From: Colimorpha sp002372855
GTDB lineage: Bacteria > Bacteroidota > Bacteroidia > Bacteroidales > P3
Direction of reading: 5' to 3'
NCBI GenBank assembly: GCA_946621635.1
Contig: CAMOOR010000013.1
Coordinates: 1 to 44,794, forward strand
Length of the DNA: 44,794 nucleotides
Position numbers and translations under genes: made by a program. Below are positions 1-8,246 of this stretch, one piece after another; within the stretch, counting starts at the first letter, position 1, and every line of letters begins with the position of its first letter. The notes under the pieces are model-generated. The model was not told the DNA's origin. It ran no database searches and was given only the letters and a program-made list of their open reading frames with translations.

Positions 1-140
1 TCTCATATAGTTCTTATATCACCTATATAAGAAGTATATGAGAAGTATATGAGAAGTATATGAGAACGATATAAGAACAATATAAGAAATGCCGAATTAT
101 GTACCTCTCGGGTAGGTATCGGGTAGGGGTGGTGTACCCT
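1..140. repeat. 11-bp-period repeat array A (truncated at window edge)
   Basis: From base 31 the sequence runs in register as 11-bp units: GAAGTATATGA three times (31-63), GAACGATATAA, GAACAATATAA, GAAATGCCGAA, TTATGTACCTC, TCGGGTAGGTA (108-118), TCGGGTAGGGG (119-129) and TGGTGTACCCT. Bases 1-30 are the start of an inverted arm. Bases 1-117 match 7221-7337 with one mismatch (base 10). The left part lies outside the window. No coding potential is evident. It sits upstream of the promoter of the giant surface protein. Confidence 0.9.
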
Positions 141-192
141 GTGGGGCGGAGCTGTTGTTGATAATTTTTTTTTCGCTTTTGAATTTTAATTG

Positions 193-200
193 TATTTTTG
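193..200 (+). promoter_or_regulatory. Bacteroidota -7 promoter element for the 2244-aa surface protein
   Basis: TATTTTTG followed by C matches the Bacteroidota primary sigma factor -7 consensus TAnnTTTG. No good TTTG -33 box is seen at the expected spacing; the region is T-rich. The predicted transcript would carry an untranslated leader of roughly 85 nt before the ATG at 291, and that leader is AT-rich. Confidence 0.5.
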
Positions 201-290
201 CGACGTGCCGAAGAATGTGTAAAAATGGACTAATGGATTGAATAATAAAAAAATATCGATAATTTTATACTAACTAAACAAACTCAATTT

Positions 291-3200
291 ATGAAAAAAC
301 CATTTATTATTGCGGCCCTCATGGCACTGATGTTGCCACTGACGGCCGCTGCACAGCAGTCCCTGCCCATCAGCATGGACTTCGAGAACGAGACTGCGTA
401 CTCGCAATGGACAGTTGTCAATGCAGTTTCGTCGACTGAAAGGTACAACAGTGCCAGCATCGCCCACGATGGAAGCTACCTGTTCCGTTTCCATTGGACA
501 ACGAATCCCAGCCAGTACCTTGTTTCGCCCGAGTTTGCCTCTGCTGCCAATGTCACGCAGGTAAGTTTCTGGTACATGAACGGAGGAAACTATGTCGAGG
601 AATTCTCTTTGGGCTACTCTTCCACCACAGCCGACACCACGGCCTTCACATGGCAGGATGCTGTCTCGGTCCCCGCTTCTACCCCCTGGACCGAGTACAC
701 AAGCATTGTCCCTGCTGGAACCAAGTATGTGGCCATCAGAAGCATGGCCTATGATGCCTACTACCTTTACATCGACGACATCTACATCGGCGATGCCCCC
801 ACTTGTCTCCGTGTGAACTCCTTCGCCGCTACGCAGGCCACCGCCGACGAGATTACCCTCGTCTGGGCCGACAACGTCAACACCAGCGCCACCTACACCA
901 TCTACAACATGGCCGACAACAGCGTTGTTGCCAGCGGCATCAGCGATACCTTCTACACCGTCTCCGGCCTCACGGCCAACACCGCCTACACCTTCGGCAT
1001 CGAGGCCAACTGCTCCGCCACCGACGCTTCGGCCGTCATGGTGGGTACGTTCCGCACTGACTGCGGCGAGACCCCCATCCCCTTTGTCACCGGTTTTGAG
1101 GACGTCAACAGCAATACGCTGCCCTTCTGCTGGAGCCACCTCACTCCCGTCAGCACCACCAACAACTACTGCGCCGTGCAGACCAGTGTCAACCATGAAG
1201 GTTCCAAGTCGCTGCGCTTCAACTACAGCAATGCCGGCGGCAATGTGCTCGTCCTGCCTGTCTTTGCCGAGGCTACCAACAATCTGCGCATGGTCTTCTG
1301 GCATCGTGCCGAAAGTGCCACCAACGCCTCCTGCGGTGTGCTCGAAGTGGGCTACCTCACCGACGGCAGCGACTCTTCGACCTTTGTTCCCGTGGACACC
1401 TTGGTGCAGAGCGACAGCTACGCCCGCGCCATCGTCAACTTCTCCGATGCTCCCGCCACGGCCCGCATGGCTTTCCGCCACCGTGCCAACACCTCCAACT
1501 GGTACTGGAACATCGACGACCTCACCGTCGAGATGATTCCTTCCTGCCCCGACATCGTCTCCTTCAGTGTCGACAGCGTCACCTCGTCCAGCGCCTTCCT
1601 TTCCTGGAGCGACAATGGCGCCGGCAGCTATGAGCTCTTCTTTGTCAACGCCACCGACACCACCCCGATCACCTCTGTCACCTTCGACGGCGTCACCGCC
1701 GAGGTCTCCGATCTGACCCCCAATACCCCCTATGTCTTTGCCCTCCGTGCTGTGTGTGGCGCCGGCGACTACTCGCCCATTGTCCTGGCCGAGGGACGCA
1801 CCGAGTGTGTCTTCTTCACTTCTGCCGACCTCCCCTACAGCCAGAATTTCGACAGCCTCGAGACCGGCAGCAACAGCCTTATTCCTTGCTGGAACAAGCT
1901 CAGCTTCTATAGCAGCTATCCCGGCCACCCCACCGTCACCACCTACAATGGTCATAAATGTCTCTATTTCTATCCTGGCCATGCCAATGAGCCCATCTTT
2001 GCCACCCTGCCTGCTGTCGACGACCTGAACGGTCTGATGCTCAGCTTCTCGTGGCTGATGGACAACCAGGCTACCCTGCAGGTGGGCACCATGTCCAACC
2101 CTGCAGACACCACCACCTTCGTCCCCCTGCTCACCATCCCCGCCGGCAACGGCACCTGGAATACTCCTTGGACTGAAGTGGAACTCAGCCTTGCCGACAT
2201 CGACGCGGATGTGCACTATGTGGCCTTCCGTGCCGGCGTCAGCTCTTCATGGGGCTATGGTGTCTATATCGACGACGTCGTTCTGCAGGAGCAGCCCGAC
2301 TGCATGCGTCCCAATGCTGTTACGGTGAGCGACACCGCCGCCACCTCTGCCACCCTCCACATTGTCGACCCCGTCCAGGCCATGAACTATGTGGTGGTCT
2401 ACGGCAACGACAGCATCACCGTCAACGACACGGTTGTCAATCTTGAGAACCTCACCCCTGCCACTGCCTACACTGTGCGTGTCTATACCCTCTGCGGCGA
2501 CGGCAACCCCACTCCGAACTTCGTCTCCGCCAGTTTCAACACTCCCTGTGTCAATATTGCTGTCTCGTCCACCGAGCCCTATGTCGAGAGTTTCGAGACC
2601 TGGGGAACCGGCTTCAACCAGTGCTGGAACCGTCTTTCCTTCGATGCTTACAGCGACTACTTCTCCTCCACCGGAAGCTACCTGCCCATCGTGTCGTCCA
2701 CCATGGCCCACACCGGCAGCAACTCCCTGCGCATGTATTCCTATTATTATGAGGACGATTATGATTACGACTACGACGAGTATTCCTCCTATGCTTTCAT
2801 GCCTGTCTTTGAGAGCCCTGTGTCCAACCTGCAGATGAGCTTCTGGTACAAGGTGCCCGCCGGCATCGGCGATGTGTCGCTTGCCGTGGGTGTCAGCAGC
2901 ACCACGAGCGACAGCTCCACCTTCGTCCGCCTGACCACCATCGTTCCCGCCGACACTGCCTGGCATCAGTATGAGATCGACCTCAGCGCCTATAGCGGCG
3001 ACGGCAACCGCATCACCTTCTACCAGTCCTATGACGGCGAAGAGGCTGACTATATGTATGGCTACATCGACGATATCACCGTCGCCTCTCTCGGCGAGTG
3101 TGTACGCCCCTCTGCGGTGTCTGTCTCCGAGCTTTCTGCCACCACTGCCACTATCACCTGGGTCGACATCAACCAAATCGGCCTCTACCGCGTGGTGATT

Positions 3201-6200
3201 AACGGCGACGAGACGTCGGCCATGAATGCCTACGATACCGCCATCTTTCTCACCAACCTTGAGGCCGACAGCACCTACACCGTGGCTGTCAGCACCATCT
3301 GCGACGGCACTCCCACCGAGGCCCGCACCATCACTTTCCACACACCCTGCCTGCCCGTGGCCCACGACGCCCTGCCCTGGTCCGAAAACTTCGACGGTGT
3401 CGTCTCTTCCAGCTCGGCTCCTCTCGAGGTCGGCTGCATGAGCTTCATCCGCAAGGAGAATTCCTACGGCAGTCGCTATCCTTATGCCAACAGCTCCACC
3501 CGCTACGGTGACAGCGGCAACAGCCTCTACTTCAGTCCCGGCAATGGCGAACACCAGATGGCTATCCTGCCTCTCTTCGACGACGAGCTCACCTCTCTCA
3601 TGTTCTCCGCTCAGGTCTACCGTTCCACCACTTCCAACGCCCTTCTGCTCGGTGTCATGACCAACCCCAACGACCCCGCCACCTTTGTCACCGTCGACAC
3701 CCTCTTGCCCGACACCACCGGCAGATGGTCCTATGTCGAGCACAGCTTTGCCGACTTCGAGGGCACTGGCAGCTACATCGCCATCCGCCCCATGAATTAC
3801 CTTAATAGTTACACTTCCCTCTTCATCGACAATATCAGTGTCGGCGAGGTTACCGAGTGCCAGCGTGTGGAGAGCGTGAGTGTCTCCGCCATCACTGCCA
3901 CCGAGGTCACCCTTGCCTGGGCCGACTCTCTCCAGCAGGGCAGCTACCGTGTGTGGCTCACTTCCACCGCCGACAGCAATGTGTTCGACGAGATGGTCTA
4001 CGACTTCACCTTCACCTTCACCGGCCTGCAGCCCAACACGGCCTATGTGGCCCACGTCGCCACCATCTGCAATGGCGTTGCCACCGCCCCGGTCGACTTC
4101 GGCTTCACCACTCCTTGCGACGCTGTCGACATGCCGTGGAGCGAGAACTTCGACGAGTGGACCTCCAAGTCCGCCTGCTGGTCGTTCCTCAGCGGCGCCT
4201 TCAACGGCGGCAACGGTCCTGCCACAACGTATGCTTCGGCCTGGACCCTCAACAGCTCCTATGGCAACCATATCACCATCGACGGCAAAGCCCTGACGAT
4301 GAACGTCTATGGCACCAACCGCTTCTGGGCTGTCACCCCGACCATCAACATCTCTAGCCCCAATGCCATGCTCAGCGCCGACGTGGCTGTGGCCGGTTGG
4401 AGCAATGCCACGCCCAACTACGATGCCAACGACACCCTTGCCTTCGCCATCAGCACCGACGGCGGTTCCACTTTCGCCACCCTCAGCGTGCTCGGCAGCG
4501 CCGAACTCAATGCTCTCGGCAGCTCCTACACCACCGTCGAGGTTCCCGTCTCCGGCTATGACGGCCAGGCCGTGCGCCTCGCCATCTTCGCCGGCAGCAC
4601 CGCCAACGGCGGCGACAGCCGCATTGTCATCGACAACGTGACCGTCGACGAGGCTCCCTCCTGCATGCGTCCCTCCGGCGTGACCGTCAGCAATATCGCC
4701 GATGTTTCGGCCACCGTCACCATCAGCGACTCCACCCTGGCTGGTTCCTACCACATGGTGATTGTCAGCGGCGCCGACACCATCGTCGACCAGACCCTCA
4801 CCGACACCGTCTACACCGTCAACACCCTCCTGCCCAACTCCGACTACACCGTGATGGTAAGCACCCTCTGCGACGACAACGCCGAATCCACCGTCTTCAG
4901 CACCGGATTCCACACCCTCTGCGAAATCCTGACGATGCCCTGGAGCGAGAACTTCGACAGCTGGTCCGTCCGGTCCGACTGCTGGTCGTTCCTCTCCGGT
5001 GCCTACAACGGCGGCAATGGTCCTGCCGCAACCAGCACTACCACCTGGAATCTCGGCAACACCTATGGCAACCACATCACCATCGACGGCAAAGCCCTGT
5101 ACATGAATGTCTATGGCACCACCAGCTTCTGGGCCGTCACCCCGGCTGTCAACATCACCGACAACAACGCCATGCTGAGCGCCGATGTGGCCGTGGCCGG
5201 CTGGTATTCCGCCGCACCCAACTACGATGCCAACGACACCCTGGCCTTCGCCATCAGCACTGACGGCGGCGCCACCTTCACCACCCTGTCGGTCCTCGAC
5301 AACAACGCCCTCAACGCCCTTGGCAACGCCTACACCTCCATCGAGGTCCCCGTCATCGGCTATAACGGCCAGCAGGTGCGCTTCGCCATCTTCGCCGGCA
5401 GCAGTGCCAGCGGCGGCGACAACCGCATCGCCATCGACAATGTGGCCGTCGGCGTGCTTTCCTCCTGCATGCGTCCTTCCAGCGTGAGCGTCAGCGACGT
5501 CACCGACGTCTCGGCCACCGTTACCATCAGCGACTCCACCCAGGTGGGCTCCTACCACCTCGTGATTGTCAGCGGCACCGACACCGTCGTCGACCAGACC
5601 CTCACCGACACCGTCTACACCGTCACCTCCCTCCAGCCCAGCACCAACTATTCCGTCAAGGTGAGCGCCCTCTGTAGCGACGGCACCGAGACTCCCGCCG
5701 CCAGCGCCAGCTTCCGCACCCTCTGCGGCACACTGGAGATGCCCTGGACTGAGAACTTCGACAGCTGGACCGTCAAATCCGACTGCTGGTCGTTCCTCTC
5801 CGGCGCCTACAACGGCGGCAACGGAACCCCCACTGCCAGCACCTCGGCCTGGATACTTAACAGCAGCTATGGCGACGACATCACCATCAGCGGCAAGGCC
5901 CTGACGATGAACGTGTACTCCACCTATCGCTACTGGGCCGTCACCCCGGCCGTCAACATCACCAGCGACAACGCCGTGCTGAGTGTCGACGTGGCCGTGG
6001 CCGCCTGGAGCAACGCCACTCCCGCCTACGATGCCAACGACACCCTGGCCTTCGCCATCAGCACCGACGACGGCGCCTCCTTCACCAACCTGATGGTCCT
6101 CGACAGCGCCGCCCTCAACGCTCTCGACACTGCCTACACCTCCGTCGAGGTCCCTGTCACCGGCTATAACGGCCAGCAGGTGCGCTTCGCCATCTTCGCC

Positions 6201-7025
6201 GGCAGCACCGCCGCCGGTGGCGACAACCGCATCGCCATCGACAACGTCTCTGTCACCGCCGACAGCACCGCCCCGCAGCCCGAGATGTACACCGTCAGCG
6301 CCGCCAGCGCCGACGCCGCCATGGGCAGCGCCACCGTCAGCGCCACCCGCGTGGCCGCCGGCACCAGCGTCACCGCCACCGCCACGGCCAACAGCGGCTA
6401 CCACTTCACCAACTGGACCGCCGCCGGCACCGTCGTCTCCACCGCCAACCCCTACACCTTCACCGTCAGCGCCGACATCGCCCTCACGGCCAACTTCGAA
6501 GCCAACGGCACGGAGCCCGAGGAGTGCGTCGACCCGACCGACGTCGCCGCCAGCGACATCACCGCCACCTCCGCCACCATCTCCTGGACGGCCGGCGGCA
6601 GCGAGACCCGCTGGGCTATCGACTGGGGCACCGGCGCCGACACCACCGCCAACAACCCCTACACCCTCACCGGCCTCGAGCCCAACACCACCTACTACGT
6701 CAAGGTGAAAGCCCTCTGCGCCGACGGCAACGAGAGCGGCTGGAGCTCCCCCGCCACCTTCACCACCGCCACCGTGGGCATCGACGATGTCGACGCCGCA
6801 GCCATCAGCCTCTACCCCAACCCCGCCACGACCACTGTCACCATCAGCGGCATCAGCGGCCAGGCAACGGTGACGGTTGTTGACATGAACGGCCGCGAGA
6901 ACGGAGAGTGGAGAGTGGAGAACGGAGAACTCACCCTCGATCTCACGGGCTATGCCCAGGGCGCCTACTTCGTTCGCATCGTCGGCGAGCAGCAGAACGC
7001 CGTCCGCAAGCTTATCGTGAAGTAA
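291..7025 (+). CDS. Giant modular surface adhesin-like protein with T9SS type A sorting domain
   Basis: 2244 aa. A Sec signal peptide (MKKPFIIAALMALMLPLTAAA) is followed by eight alternating modules. Each begins with a jelly-roll 'cleaved adhesin / choice-of-anchor J' type domain (LPWSENFD-like start, YIDDI-like end), usually followed by a fibronectin III-like domain that starts with a Cys (CMRPxxVxVS) and ends at a GFxTxC-like strand. Modules 6-8 are near copies at an exact 804-bp spacing. They are followed by an InlB-like divergent repeat (about residues 2000-2075, GYHFTNWTAAG), a last Fn3 domain and a C-terminal sorting domain (SLYPNPATTTVTISG ... KLIVK) of T9SS type A. The protein is therefore predicted to be exported through the outer membrane and anchored or released at the surface. 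Binding target unknown. Stand-alone transcript: promoter at 193, terminator at 7065. A 7-bp-unit repeat is inserted in frame in the sorting domain (6897-6931). Near-identical repeats flank the gene. Confidence 0.9.
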   Translation: MKKPFIIAALMALMLPLTAAAQQSLPISMDFENETAYSQWTVVNAVSSTERYNSASIAHDGSYLFRFHWTTNPSQYLVSPEFASAANVTQVSFWYMNGGNYVEEFSLGYSSTTADTTAFTWQDAVSVPASTPWTEYTSIVPAGTKYVAIRSMAYDAYYLYIDDIYIGDAPTCLRVNSFAATQATADEITLVWADNVNTSATYTIYNMADNSVVASGISDTFYTVSGLTANTAYTFGIEANCSATDASAVMVGTFRTDCGETPIPFVTGFEDVNSNTLPFCWSHLTPVSTTNNYCAVQTSVNHEGSKSLRFNYSNAGGNVLVLPVFAEATNNLRMVFWHRAESATNASCGVLEVGYLTDGSDSSTFVPVDTLVQSDSYARAIVNFSDAPATARMAFRHRANTSNWYWNIDDLTVEMIPSCPDIVSFSVDSVTSSSAFLSWSDNGAGSYELFFVNATDTTPITSVTFDGVTAEVSDLTPNTPYVFALRAVCGAGDYSPIVLAEGRTECVFFTSADLPYSQNFDSLETGSNSLIPCWNKLSFYSSYPGHPTVTTYNGHKCLYFYPGHANEPIFATLPAVDDLNGLMLSFSWLMDNQATLQVGTMSNPADTTTFVPLLTIPAGNGTWNTPWTEVELSLADIDADVHYVAFRAGVSSSWGYGVYIDDVVLQEQPDCMRPNAVTVSDTAATSATLHIVDPVQAMNYVVVYGNDSITVNDTVVNLENLTPATAYTVRVYTLCGDGNPTPNFVSASFNTPCVNIAVSSTEPYVESFETWGTGFNQCWNRLSFDAYSDYFSSTGSYLPIVSSTMAHTGSNSLRMYSYYYEDDYDYDYDEYSSYAFMPVFESPVSNLQMSFWYKVPAGIGDVSLAVGVSSTTSDSSTFVRLTTIVPADTAWHQYEIDLSAYSGDGNRITFYQSYDGEEADYMYGYIDDITVASLGECVRPSAVSVSELSATTATITWVDINQIGLYRVVINGDETSAMNAYDTAIFLTNLEADSTYTVAVSTICDGTPTEARTITFHTPCLPVAHDALPWSENFDGVVSSSSAPLEVGCMSFIRKENSYGSRYPYANSSTRYGDSGNSLYFSPGNGEHQMAILPLFDDELTSLMFSAQVYRSTTSNALLLGVMTNPNDPATFVTVDTLLPDTTGRWSYVEHSFADFEGTGSYIAIRPMNYLNSYTSLFIDNISVGEVTECQRVESVSVSAITATEVTLAWADSLQQGSYRVWLTSTADSNVFDEMVYDFTFTFTGLQPNTAYVAHVATICNGVATAPVDFGFTTPCDAVDMPWSENFDEWTSKSACWSFLSGAFNGGNGPATTYASAWTLNSSYGNHITIDGKALTMNVYGTNRFWAVTPTINISSPNAMLSADVAVAGWSNATPNYDANDTLAFAISTDGGSTFATLSVLGSAELNALGSSYTTVEVPVSGYDGQAVRLAIFAGSTANGGDSRIVIDNVTVDEAPSCMRPSGVTVSNIADVSATVTISDSTLAGSYHMVIVSGADTIVDQTLTDTVYTVNTLLPNSDYTVMVSTLCDDNAESTVFSTGFHTLCEILTMPWSENFDSWSVRSDCWSFLSGAYNGGNGPAATSTTTWNLGNTYGNHITIDGKALYMNVYGTTSFWAVTPAVNITDNNAMLSADVAVAGWYSAAPNYDANDTLAFAISTDGGATFTTLSVLDNNALNALGNAYTSIEVPVIGYNGQQVRFAIFAGSSASGGDNRIAIDNVAVGVLSSCMRPSSVSVSDVTDVSATVTISDSTQVGSYHLVIVSGTDTVVDQTLTDTVYTVTSLQPSTNYSVKVSALCSDGTETPAASASFRTLCGTLEMPWTENFDSWTVKSDCWSFLSGAYNGGNGTPTASTSAWILNSSYGDDITISGKALTMNVYSTYRYWAVTPAVNITSDNAVLSVDVAVAAWSNATPAYDANDTLAFAISTDDGASFTNLMVLDSAALNALDTAYTSVEVPVTGYNGQQVRFAIFAGSTAAGGDNRIAIDNVSVTADSTAPQPEMYTVSAASADAAMGSATVSATRVAAGTSVTATATANSGYHFTNWTAAGTVVSTANPYTFTVSADIALTANFEANGTEPEECVDPTDVAASDITATSATISWTAGGSETRWAIDWGTGADTTANNPYTLTGLEPNTTYYVKVKALCADGNESGWSSPATFTTATVGIDDVDAAAISLYPNPATTTVTISGISGQATVTVVDMNGRENGEWRVENGELTLDLTGYAQGAYFVRIVGEQQNAVRKLIVK
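4131..6255 (+). repeat. Intragenic tandem repeat, exact 804-bp period, about 2.6 copies
   Basis: The codon series starting ATGCC(G/C)TGGA occurs at 4131, 4935 and 5739, exactly 804 bp (268 codons) apart. Each copy encodes a jelly-roll domain (WSFLSGA(F/Y)NGGNG ... ANDTLAFAISTD ... FAGS) plus an Fn3 domain; the third copy keeps only the jelly-roll part. Similarity is high at both the DNA and protein levels, indicating recent internal duplication. Confidence 0.9.
6897..6931 (+). repeat. 7-bp-unit repeat inserted in the T9SS sorting domain
   Basis: Five 7-bp units: GAGAACG, GAGAGTG, GAGAGTG, GAGAACG, GAGAACT. They encode ENGEWRVENGEL in the loop after the DMNGR motif of the sorting domain (residues about 2203-2213). 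The same type of sequence is inserted in sense orientation and in the same codon phase in the Sua5 gene (23591-23625). Confidence 0.85.
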
Positions 7026-7064
7026 CACTACATGGACCGCCGGCGTCCCGCCGGCACCACCCCC

Positions 7065-7107
7065 AACCCCCGCAAGGCCCACCCCTTGCGGGGGTTTGTT
7101 TTTTTTT
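7065..7107 (+). terminator. Rho-independent terminator of the giant surface gene
   Basis: A 13-bp perfect stem, AACCCCCGCAAGG (7065-7077) with CCTTGCGGGGGTT (7084-7096), closes a 6-nt loop and is followed by a T-run to 7107. It lies 40 bp after the stop codon. Confidence 0.9.
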
Positions 7108-7117
7108 ACCCCCACCC

Positions 7118-7145
7118 GTAGAGACGCGGCATGCCGCGTCTCTAC
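7118..7145. repeat. Perfect 28-bp palindrome
   Basis: Left half GTAGAGACGCGGCA (7118-7131) is the exact reverse complement of 7132-7145. Palindromes of this kind (GTAGAGACGCGGC...) are, from memory, widespread as interspersed repeats in Bacteroidota and cyanobacterial genomes. No T-tract follows, so it is not an obvious terminator. Confidence 0.85.
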
Positions 7146-7147
7146 AT

Positions 7148-7182
7148 TAACTCTTAACTCATAACTCCTAACTCTTAACTGC
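7148..7182. repeat. Heptanucleotide tandem repeat TAACTCN, five units
   Basis: Units TAACTCT, TAACTCA, TAACTCC, TAACTCT, TAACTGC run without a gap from 7148 to 7182, between the palindrome and the 11-bp array. Non-coding. Confidence 0.85.
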
Positions 7183-7371
7183 TACATAATTCGGCCCTTC
7201 TTATATCGTTCTCATATACTTCTCATATACTTCTTATATCACCTATATAAGAAGTATATGAGAAGTATATGAGAAGTATATGAGAACGATATAAGAACAA
7301 TATAAGAAATGCCGAATTATGTACCTCTCGGGTAGGTGTCGGGTAGGTATGAGGTAGCGAGGAGGTGGGAG
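7183..7371. repeat. 11-bp-period inverted repeat array B, MITE-like
   Basis: Outer ends TACATAATTCGGC (7183-7195) and GCCGAATTATGTA (7311-7323) are perfect 13-bp inverted repeats. Inside, the left arm is four 11-bp units (TTCTTATATCG, TTCTCATATAC twice, TTCTTATATCA; 7198-7241). The right arm is their complement type (GAAGTATATGA three times, GAACGATATAA, GAACAATATAA). The 11-bp register continues rightwards with TCGGGTAGGTG, TCGGGTAGGTA, TGAGGTAGCGA and GGAGGTGGGAG to 7371. 7221-7337 is almost identical to 1-117. No transposase is encoded. The whole 141-bp core could form a long hairpin. Confidence 0.9.
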
Positions 7372-7382
7372 GAGTGTAGAGA

Positions 7383-7604
7383 TGGTTGAAATTATGTTAA
7401 TGTATTGGTTTGCAGTGAGAAAAGTGGTGTATGGGCTGTTTTTGCCGTTGCGGTGTGCATTTTTTGCCCGAAAACGGGCGGTTTCGGGGTGCTTTTGTAG
7501 GGTTTTGCGGGGTGGGGCAGGGGGTTGGGTGAAAAAAATATGTGTGTTTAGAGAGCGGATTGTCAGCGAGTTGTAAATTATTTTGAAAAAAATTTGAAAA
7601 AATC
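7383..7604. other. Intergenic stretch without a convincing gene
   Basis: Between array B and the tRNA promoter I see only a small hairpin (GCCCG-AAAA-CGGGC, 7466-7479). A 64-codon frame beginning near 7382 has no family resemblance, a low-complexity composition and no ribosome-binding site, so I do not call it. The 3' part is AT-rich and leads into the tRNA promoter. Confidence 0.5.
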
Positions 7605-7636
7605 TTTGGTGGAATGTGAAAAAAGTAGTATTTTTG
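7605..7636 (+). promoter_or_regulatory. Promoter of the tRNA-tuf operon
   Basis: TTTG at 7605-7608 (-33) and TATTTTTG at 7629-7636 (-7, followed by C) are separated by 20 bp, a good Bacteroidota promoter. It lies 45 bp upstream of the first tRNA and plausibly drives the tRNAs, tuf and perhaps downstream genes. Confidence 0.75.
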
Positions 7637-7681
7637 CAACCTCAATCGACGAGAAAAAGAGTTGTTTGAAAGGTTGACAGA

Positions 7682-7755
7682 AGCCGATGTAACTCAGTTG
7701 GTAGAGTAGCTGATTTGTAATCAGCCTGTCGGGGGTTCGAGTCCCTTCATCGGCT
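7682..7755 (+). tRNA. tRNA-Thr (anticodon TGT)
   Basis: Acceptor stem GCCGATG/CATCGGC, D-arm, anticodon loop TTTGTAA giving TGT, and T-loop GGTTCGAGTCC. No CCA is encoded. First of four tRNAs before tuf. Confidence 0.95.
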
Positions 7756-7800
7756 CGAGACCGGCACTCGGGAACAGCTGAGCAGTCGGACAACAATATC

Positions 7801-7882
7801 GGGGGAGTCGCATAGCGGCAATTGCAACAGACTGTAAATCTGTCCTCGGAAGAGTTCGGTGGTTCGAGTCCACCCTCCCCCA
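7801..7882 (+). tRNA. tRNA-Tyr (anticodon GTA)
   Basis: Acceptor stem GGGGGAG/CTCCCCC, long class II variable arm, anticodon loop CTGTAAA giving GTA. Discriminator A; no encoded CCA. Confidence 0.95.
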
Positions 7883-7904
7883 CGAAATACCAAAACTAAG
7901 ACAA

Positions 7905-7977
7905 GCGGAAGTAGCTCATTTGGTAGAGCGATAGCCTTCCAAGCTATAGGTGGCGGGTTCGAGCCCCGTCTTCCGCT
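7905..7977 (+). tRNA. tRNA-Gly (anticodon TCC)
   Basis: Acceptor stem GCGGAAG/CTTCCGC, anticodon stem ATAGC/GCTAT around loop CTTCCAA giving TCC. Discriminator T; no encoded CCA. Confidence 0.95.
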
Positions 7978-8058
7978 CAAAAGCGGGAAACAGGAGAGAC
8001 CCCAAGCCCCGCTTCGAAAAGAAAAGGTACTCAAAAAGAGAGAGTGCGAAAGAAACAA

Positions 8059-8130
8059 GCCGCAGTAGCTCAGTGGTAGAGCGCTTCCTTGGTAAGGAAG
8101 AGGTCACGAGTCCGACTCTCGTCTGTGGCT
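8059..8130 (+). tRNA. tRNA-Thr (anticodon GGT)
   Basis: Acceptor stem GCCGCAG/CTGTGGC with one G-T pair, anticodon stem CTTCC/GGAAG around loop TTGGTAA giving GGT. Second threonine isoacceptor. The order Thr-Tyr-Gly-Thr-tuf is the same as the thrU-tyrU-glyT-thrT-tufB cluster of E. coli, so it is an ancient arrangement. Confidence 0.95.
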
Positions 8131-8246
8131 CTCTTTTTATGCCGAAAAGCATGAAAGAAAAAGAAGAAATTCGAGGACGGAAGCCGTGTGCACGCCCTCT
8201 TTGAACGTGAATTAATATTATTGTTAACATTTAATACGTATTAAAA

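Noticed and set aside
2247..7115. Very long minus-strand open frame opposite the giant adhesin
   Set aside because: The translation is Gly/Val/Asp-rich low complexity and exists because the plus-strand gene uses GC-ending codons; no start signal or family match.
7198..7371. CRISPR array
   Set aside because: Units are only 11 bp with no spacers between them, and arms are inverted; no cas genes are present.
7382..7576. 64-codon plus-strand frame between array B and the tRNAs
   Set aside because: No ribosome-binding site, promoter or family resemblance; composition like intergenic DNA.
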